From contig NC_049994.1 in assembly GCF_000003815.2 (NCBI RefSeq), positions 8,678,579 through 8,742,578 of the forward strand: 64,000 bases of DNA, in the 5' to 3' direction. Each line of letters opens with the position of its first letter. Within the stretch, counting starts at the first letter, position 1. The translations under genes and the position numbers were made by a program. Origin of the DNA: Branchiostoma floridae (lineage: Eukaryota > Chordata > Leptocardii > Amphioxiformes > Branchiostomatidae). A model generated the notes under the pieces. It had not been told where the DNA came from. It saw only the letters and a program-made list of their open reading frames with translations, and ran no database searches. Below are positions 57,961 to 64,000 of this stretch, in pieces.

Positions 57961-57998
57961 TCCTCTGTTTCTTATACTCCCATAAGTCTATCTGCTAT
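57961..57998 (-). other. 5' UTR part of the GULP1 start-codon exon
   Basis: The exon begins after TTTCCCCAG at 57998 and reaches the start codon ATG at 57960. The start gives MNRSTSF, matching the MNR start remembered for vertebrate GULP1. The acceptor implies at least one further upstream non-coding exon. Confidence 0.75.
57972..57983 (-). promoter_or_regulatory. upstream minimal ORF (M-G-V-stop) in the GULP1 leader
   Basis: ATG GGA GTA TAA lies 11 nt before the GULP1 start codon, within the same exon. Its stop precedes the main ATG, so translation of GULP1 would need leaky scanning or very short-range reinitiation. The effect is inference. Confidence 0.5.
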
Positions 57999-59038
57999 CT
58001 GGGGAAAGGAAGCATGAATTATAATATAAAACGTTCAGAGTTGCAGCCCATCTAGGGAAAGAAGTTGCTCTGCATATGCTTAATAAACTGGAAAAAGTCG
58101 TCGTAAAAAGTCACATACACGTATCAAGTACTAGAAGTAGCAGCAGTTACAAACGTACAATGTATGGCAAATCCGTTTCAAAATGAGGATATGTCTCCCA
58201 ACAAAGATATACATTTGGCAAGATACATGCAGATACAGATATGACTTGACTTCCTCCCTGCATCATGCTGATAACACCATGTGACTTAGCACAAATGTAT
58301 TGTACCTACAACTAGCACTAGCAATAGTATGTAACATGTCACAGGTAGTTTGATTCCCAAACAGAAATTCAGCATATAGCATCTACCATCAGATACTTTT
58401 GTATACTGTCAATGTAACAATATCAAATTGCCTAGCTATATTAGTGTTAAGAATGGACTGTGGCACTGATGATTTAATTACCACAATACAATAAATTATA
58501 AATGGCAACATGAAATTCCAACAGTTTCACAATAAAGAAAGACTCATATTGCTTTACCTCCTATACAATCTTGCTTCTACATAGTTTCTTTTCTTTTTTC
58601 TTTAGAGATGCTATCAAGAGAACCAGACAGTTTTAAGCTGCTCATTCTAAATGGGGCATGTAATTACTTAAGTAAGTTTACACAATCATCTTATCAGAGT
58701 TTGAACTGGGTGACCAGACCTAAGGTTACATGGCTACAGTGAGATAGAGAGATAAACCATTGGTCCAATTTGCTAACGACCTGTCAAAGGTCTATTTAAA
58801 CAGTTACAAAGTACACACAGTCTTGTCACCTTAGTTTAAACAGGAGTCATACGTCAATACATAAAACAACACACTGATGCTGAAGTCTTTGTGACAAGTT
58901 CAAGGGATCACAAAAATGTGTAGCAGACAAATGACTTAATTGACATACATGTAGATATACAATACATGTACATGTACGCATACATTCTTGCACAAACAAT
59001 GAAACCCTAAGTAGGACATCATTGCTTTCAAGCTATTT

Positions 59039-59733
59039 NNNNNNNNNNNNNNNNNNNNNNNNNNNNNNNNNNNNNNNNNNNNNNNNNNNNNNNNNNNNNN
59101 NNNNNNNNNNNNNNNNNNNNNNNNNNNNNNNNNNNNNNNNNNNNNNNNNNNNNNNNNNNNNNNNNNNNNNNNNNNNNNNNNNNNNNNNNNNNNNNNNNNN
59201 NNNNNNNNNNNNNNNNNNNNNNNNNNNNNNNNNNNNNNNNNNNNNNNNNNNNNNNNNNNNNNNNNNNNNNNNNNNNNNNNNNNNNNNNNNNNNNNNNNNN
59301 NNNNNNNNNNNNNNNNNNNNNNNNNNNNNNNNNNNNNNNNNNNNNNNNNNNNNNNNNNNNNNNNNNNNNNNNNNNNNNNNNNNNNNNNNNNNNNNNNNNN
59401 NNNNNNNNNNNNNNNNNNNNNNNNNNNNNNNNNNNNNNNNNNNNNNNNNNNNNNNNNNNNNNNNNNNNNNNNNNNNNNNNNNNNNNNNNNNNNNNNNNNN
59501 NNNNNNNNNNNNNNNNNNNNNNNNNNNNNNNNNNNNNNNNNNNNNNNNNNNNNNNNNNNNNNNNNNNNNNNNNNNNNNNNNNNNNNNNNNNNNNNNNNNN
59601 NNNNNNNNNNNNNNNNNNNNNNNNNNNNNNNNNNNNNNNNNNNNNNNNNNNNNNNNNNNNNNNNNNNNNNNNNNNNNNNNNNNNNNNNNNNNNNNNNNNN
59701 NNNNNNNNNNNNNNNNNNNNNNNNNNNNNNNNN
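59039..59733. other. assembly gap (695 N)
   Basis: A run of N in the inferred first intron of GULP1. Long frames overlapping it on both strands are artefacts. Confidence 1.
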
Positions 59734-60449
59734 CAATTATAGTGGATATTATATGCTGATTCAAACAAAAAGATCAATGATGCAGAAATCTATAGTCCAA
59801 ATTTGCCGCTGTCCCAATAATTGACTAACATGTAACTCACACATTTAGAACATGTACATGTAGATGGTATTTTGTTCAATATAATTTTCTACTTTTTACT
59901 TTGGTGCACATTACTGTAAGTGTAACACTACTAACAGACAACCAAACAAATTCAATTTATGTATTTTTAAAATTCTCCATCTGGTATGCAAGAGATAAAA
60001 CAGATTCATTCCAAGTCTGTGGTATTTGACACTTGATGTGTTTTCCCAGATGTCCCCTTAAGTGCATTTGGCTCTTCAATAGGTTTTTGAAACATCTAAC
60101 AATGTCTATCACTGGGCTTGTACAACTGAAATCTTTACAACAATTGTTAGGATACCACATCCCTAAATATTGAAATAAATGCCATTCAAAAATTACTGCC
60201 AACATGACAGATGAATTGACATGTTATCTGAAAAATTATACAGAATCAAGAAAGTCGAAAACCCCTTTGCACCCTTGGGGTGCGGAATCTTGAGGACTTG
60301 GGTGCGTGAAGGTCACCCTGAGTGTAATCCAGTCTTTCCTCAGGGAAACCAGGCCCAGATTCCTCAGTAAGATCTGATCCTCAGCAGTGCCTGGTACTAA
60401 CTGGTACACATCCTCCCTTCTGGTGCTATATATGGGGCACTCGGGATAT

Positions 60450-60850
60450 TGGTTCTTCCTACCAGTCTGGTACATGTATACCAAATTAAAACTTTTCACA
60501 TACAAACGTATACTGATATAGCCTCTGTAGAGATAACTGGTGTGGTGGAAAAATTAGGGGAAATGTACAGCAGCTGTATGTCATATTTTCTACCATTACT
60601 GTTGAGAGACTGAACAATATCTAGACATAACTTCAGACTAGGTTATTGACGTATTGGTCCTTCCTACCAGTCTGGTATATCAAATTAAAACACCCTTCAC
60701 ATAAACTTTGATAAAGCCTTTGTAGAGATAGCTAGTGTGGTAACAGAAATGTACATTATGTCATTTTTTCTACCATTACTGTTGAGAGACTGAACAATGC
60801 CCATCTACCTGTAACTTTGAGACTAGACATTGGCTCATCGTATATTAGTT
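60450..60850. repeat. two-copy tandem duplication, about 205-bp period, in the inferred first GULP1 intron
   Basis: 'cttcctaccagtctggta' occurs near 60456 and 60661. 'ccaaattaaaac', 'ctctgtagagataact' and 'ttctaccattactgttgaga' follow in both copies in the same order. Confidence 0.9.
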
Positions 60851-62390
60851 TTATAAAATTCCAATCAAATGACTGACACTCACTCACTATTTTATTATCT
60901 ATTAATATATTACACTACACAATTTGAAAAGTATTAGATAGCTCCAGATGTCTGTTACTGCTATGCACATCTGTTCTAACTCTTTAGCAAAGAACATTCA
61001 TGGCATTTGAACATGATGAAATGCAGCGTGACCAAAAAAATGGTACAGAAGGTCTTAATTACTACTAGAATCTTAATTCAGTTATCATGTGCCTTTGGCT
61101 GGAAAATTGGTTATGCACCTTATTAGACATCTGTTTTAATTTTAAGCATAATGTGAGCATCCAAATTCATCATGAAATTTCCTAGAACTGTTGTATGAAT
61201 ATGAATTTATTCAACACTTCACAACAAAAAACAGACATTGTTTGAATTTCACCAATGCAATTCCATTGTCTGTAATAAGTGTAAATGTATATACATCTTT
61301 TTGCCATAGATTCTATCATGACTGTTTGGCCGACATTGATATGTATATTGTACAGACAAGTAACAAATATGTGTCAAAGCTGTAAAAGTCAACCATTAAA
61401 TTACAGAATGCCTTGGGGCTATGATATCAGACAACTGACATGCATTGCAAAACTCTACCCAATAGCTTAGCTGCATAATCACAACAATACTATATCAGGA
61501 AAAGCAACGAGCAGTACTAGATTTGATATCACATTTATCATACCAATGTGAAGACAATTTGAATTTGCCACACCATTATTGATGATACATTAATGATAAA
61601 ATTATAGATTGGCTAGAAAAATGTCATATGACTTCATAATCTCTATGGAGTTATGCTTTTGACATGCTAATCTTCTGAACTGAATGTTCCACTTTTCAAA
61701 CAAATTACTATCATCTCACAAAAGCAGCTGTTCATCAATACCATGCATTTTTCATCATTTATTGGGGACATGTTGCATTATTTGATTAGTACAGACATTG
61801 TACAACAATCGATTTTCTTTGGTATGCATGAAATTCAGTTCAGATTATGCATGCAGACAACGGAAAAAGTTTCATTTGTAATATTTTAGGAGATACGTAA
61901 AGAGCAGATAAAAGCTGGTATGCATATGGCACTGTGCATAAATTCCCTTTAATAGGAAGACATGGTTACAAGACAAGTCACAATTTGGCCCAGTTTTACT
62001 TTCTTTAAACTAAACAGAGTGTGTAACAGAGAGAACGAAACCATACCAGTATTTTACATATTATCGAGAACTATAAAACATACCAATAAATGTAGAAATT
62101 CAGCTCTGTCCATACTACTATTTACTAGTAACGTTACGTATTCATGATCAGACAGTTGACAGGAAATGTTCGTGACAGAATATCCCGGGTAAGTCATTTC
62201 GGTCATGCCCTTACCCCCAATCATGAGCCACTGGACCAGAAAATAACCTTGTTATTAACCCTGAACAATACTAGAGCACTGAGGAAACACAATTCTACCA
62301 AATCTGACAAGAATTCCAGCGGGAAAACGCCCGTAGACCATCGCGTGACTCCTGTAAAACTGTCCAAGTAATTTTGAAAGATCAAGTAGA
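60851..62390. other. inferred first intron of GULP1, distal part
   Basis: AT-rich sequence without a recognised gene or element. A minus-strand ATG at 62398 (aaaaaatggcggctc context, beginning MAALLDLSKLLGQFY, 47 codons to the stop) lies just upstream and could be an alternative first exon or chance; the plus-strand word gccgccattt there also matches a YY1-type site. Confidence 0.4.
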
Positions 62391-62564
62391 GCCGCCATTT
62401 TTTTCGGACGATCTTTTAGTGCAGATTTTACACTTTGCGTATCCTCGAACGAACACAAGAAAAACTCCTGTACGAGCAAAAACGTATCAACTATCGATAA
62501 AACAATATGTTTTCAGATAAAAGTTTGCAAAATCCTTATAAAGAAGTAAGAAAGCGTGACTTAC

Positions 62565-62771
62565 TTTGAGAGAAGAGGCCGGCCCGCGAAACTTCCGTGT
62601 TTGGGACAGAGCGAGTTTCCTGTGGGAACCGGAAATGACGTAATGAGTCATAGGTCAGACAGGTTACTGGAGGTCATCTTTCTGCTTTCTCCTAAAACTT
62701 TCACTTCCGTGTTTTATACAATTTTGTGTTATCCTTCTGATTTGTGTGTTTCTTGAGTTTTGTAGGTCGAC
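62565..62771. promoter_or_regulatory. bidirectional promoter between GULP1 and the TMEM205-like gene
   Basis: On the minus strand a strong donor (CTCAAA|GTAAGT, exon end 62565) marks the probable non-coding first exon of GULP1. On the plus strand the TMEM205-like start codon is at 62772. Between them lie ETS-type words acttccgtg (62591-62599 and about 62703-62711), accggaaat, a CRE-like tgacgtaa (636-643) and an AP-1-like atgagtcat (643-651). No TATA box is seen. Head-to-head genes with ETS/CREB sites are a common animal arrangement. Confidence 0.6.
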
Positions 62772-63703
62772 ATGGCGTTTGAAAACTTGCGGAAATATTG
62801 GCCGACGTACAGGTGATTCTGTTTTATGCGTGTTTATTTCTTATTTCCCGAACTTACTAAAGTTTCAAAGTCAATATCATTTGCTGACCTTTGCTGCTTT
62901 CCTGAGCATTTTGATCAAGGTACTAGTAGTCCCGCGCCTTTGGATTTGATAAAGGTTTTATGAAATTAATTTATGAGCTGTTCCAAGCCAAAACCAAATC
63001 CGCATATTCCTCTAACAGCAAAAAAACTTAACCTCAAGTGCAAATTCACTATTATTCGACATGACATCCTTGATTTAACCATTAATTAAGTATCAGTGCT
63101 GTTATACCTGAGAAGAAACCCACGTGAGACACGTAACACACGTAGTATGTTTAACACGTCATACTGCAATTAGGTGTGCTACAAGAATATGATAGACTAG
63201 TACTACTAAAATGCAAATACAAACCTGTGGTGATCTACAATCAGACTCATTAAACCATAAATCAGACAAAAATATCTAACGTTACATATTTAAAAGCATA
63301 TTACAAAATGTATTAATAGAATCTAGAGAGCATCACTGGGGAGTGGGAAGGCTTTCTGCATTATTTTTTTGCTGCTATTCATTTCTTTTTTAATTCATTT
63401 TGCTTGTTATTTTATTGAAACAGACATCTACCATTGTTTTTGGTAGTAAACAATGCTTCATTTTGTTTTACTTTTATCACTGGAAGTGTAGAGAATAAAT
63501 CTAACATTGTTCCTTGTATTTTCCCAGTTTTGCCCAGCCCTTCAATGCCATGATGCTCCTGGCTGCCATTGTGGCTTCCTTCCTGTTCTTCCCAGGACAG
63601 GGTACAGGTGATGGGGGGTCCAGCGGTACACTGCTCAAGTTTCTACACCTGTTCAGTGTCTGTACTCACTTTGGTACCCAGACATGGGTTACCTTTGTGG
63701 CAG
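62772..63703 (+). CDS. TMEM205-like membrane protein, 5' part (continues beyond the window)
   Basis: Exon 1 is 62772-62812 (MAFENLRKYWPTY) and exon 2 is 63528-63703, with acceptor ttcccag and donor gcag|gtgggt; the phases match. The first 72 residues contain a hydrophobic segment (MMLLAAIVASFLFF, about 22-35), a Gly/Ser-rich loop (GQGTGDGGSSG), then LKFLHLFSVCTHFGTQTWVT followed by FVAG. This last part resembles the first transmembrane segment of TMEM205, where remembered features are HL, G.Q.WVTF and G. TMEM205 is a four-helix membrane protein of secretory and plasma membranes with poorly known function. The N-terminal extension before that segment is longer than in vertebrates. The remaining exons lie outside the window. 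Confidence 0.7.
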
Positions 63704-63926
63704 GTGGGTAATACACTAGTCATACCTTAAGGATGTTTCTGAGTCATGGGTTAGTATGTTCTTCCCAGGACAGGGTACAGGTGATGGGGGGTCCAGCGGT
63801 ACACTGCTCAAGTTTCTGCACCTGTTCAGTGTCTGTACTCACTTTGGTACCCAGGCATGGGTTACCTTTGTGGCAGGTTGGTCGTGTACTAGTCTACAAT
63901 ATCTTAGGATATTTCTGAGCACCTAA
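63585..63926 (+). repeat. tandem duplication (173-bp period) of the 3' half of TMEM205-like exon 2 and its intron start
   Basis: Unit 1 starts at 63585 (gttcttcccaggacaggg) and unit 2 at 63758. They share almost all of the coding part, the donor region and the following 'gtcatacctta.ggat.tttctgag' intron words. Unit 2 has silent or conservative changes (ctacac to ctgcac, cagaca to caggca) and an altered donor region (gcag|gttggt). Confidence 0.9.
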
Positions 63927-63986
63927 GTGATGGATTGATTATCTCTGAAATCTGGACGGTTTCCAGGGCCTACACAGGCTGAAGCC

Positions 63987-64000
63987 CCCCCCCCCCCCCC
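63987..64000. other. poly-C run at the window end
   Basis: A homopolymer of about 14 C at the window edge, low complexity with no gene content. Confidence 0.9.

Noticed and set aside
58936-59777. Several 240-266-aa open frames on both strands
   Set aside because: They exist only because the 695-N gap contains no stop codons.
60236-60505. 89-aa minus-strand frame in the inferred GULP1 first intron
   Set aside because: It looks protein-like in composition but overlaps a tandem duplication, and I recognise no family.

Overview
This is a eukaryotic, intron-rich genomic window. I infer an invertebrate deuterostome, most likely amphioxus (Branchiostoma). The support is genes split into many short exons with GT/AG junctions, a HYR/sushi receptor, animal-type GULP1 and CREG orthologues, and a very high density of inverted-repeat elements. 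The species is an inference that only a database search could confirm. There are three runs of N (24555-24895, 52856-52955, 59039-59733).

Layout. 1-20.4 kb holds no gene I can support: it is repeat-rich DNA with several tandem arrays, one unusually perfect palindrome (11658-11706) and GC-rich stretches that could be regulatory. 20.4-33.3 kb is a CREG-type secreted glycoprotein gene on the minus strand (4 coding exons). Its first intron is 11.2 kb because a 9.3 kb Ty3/Gypsy-type LTR insertion (23796-33109, target-site duplication CAAT) sits in it. 34.2-41.2 kb is a PRMT1-like protein arginine methyltransferase gene on the plus strand (9 coding exons, 347 aa), divergent from CREG. 41.45-44.83 kb is a small type I membrane protein on the minus strand (signal peptide, HYR domain, sushi-like module, Thr-rich stalk, transmembrane helix, basic tail), convergent with the PRMT gene. 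44.8-49.4 kb is mainly nested DNA-transposon remnants. 49.5-58.0 kb (upstream exon probably at 62.6 kb) is a GULP1 orthologue on the minus strand, a PTB-domain engulfment adaptor. 62.77 kb to the window end is the 5' part of a TMEM205-like membrane protein gene on the plus strand, sharing a short bidirectional promoter with GULP1.

The genes are ordinary nuclear genes with no operon-like functional link. The most unusual structure is the left end of the LTR insertion: the U5 end of an LTR lies inverted against the next LTR, giving two equal 457-bp arms, and the inverted end abuts the same 4-bp duplication as the normal right end. Other points of interest are a divergent cofactor motif in the PRMT, a 52-bp minisatellite that includes the PRMT stop codon, a possibly undescribed HYR receptor, a candidate 18-nt microexon in GULP1, and a tandem duplication cutting through a TMEM205-like exon. 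Exon boundaries were assigned by eye from splice consensus, reading phase and remembered family similarity.
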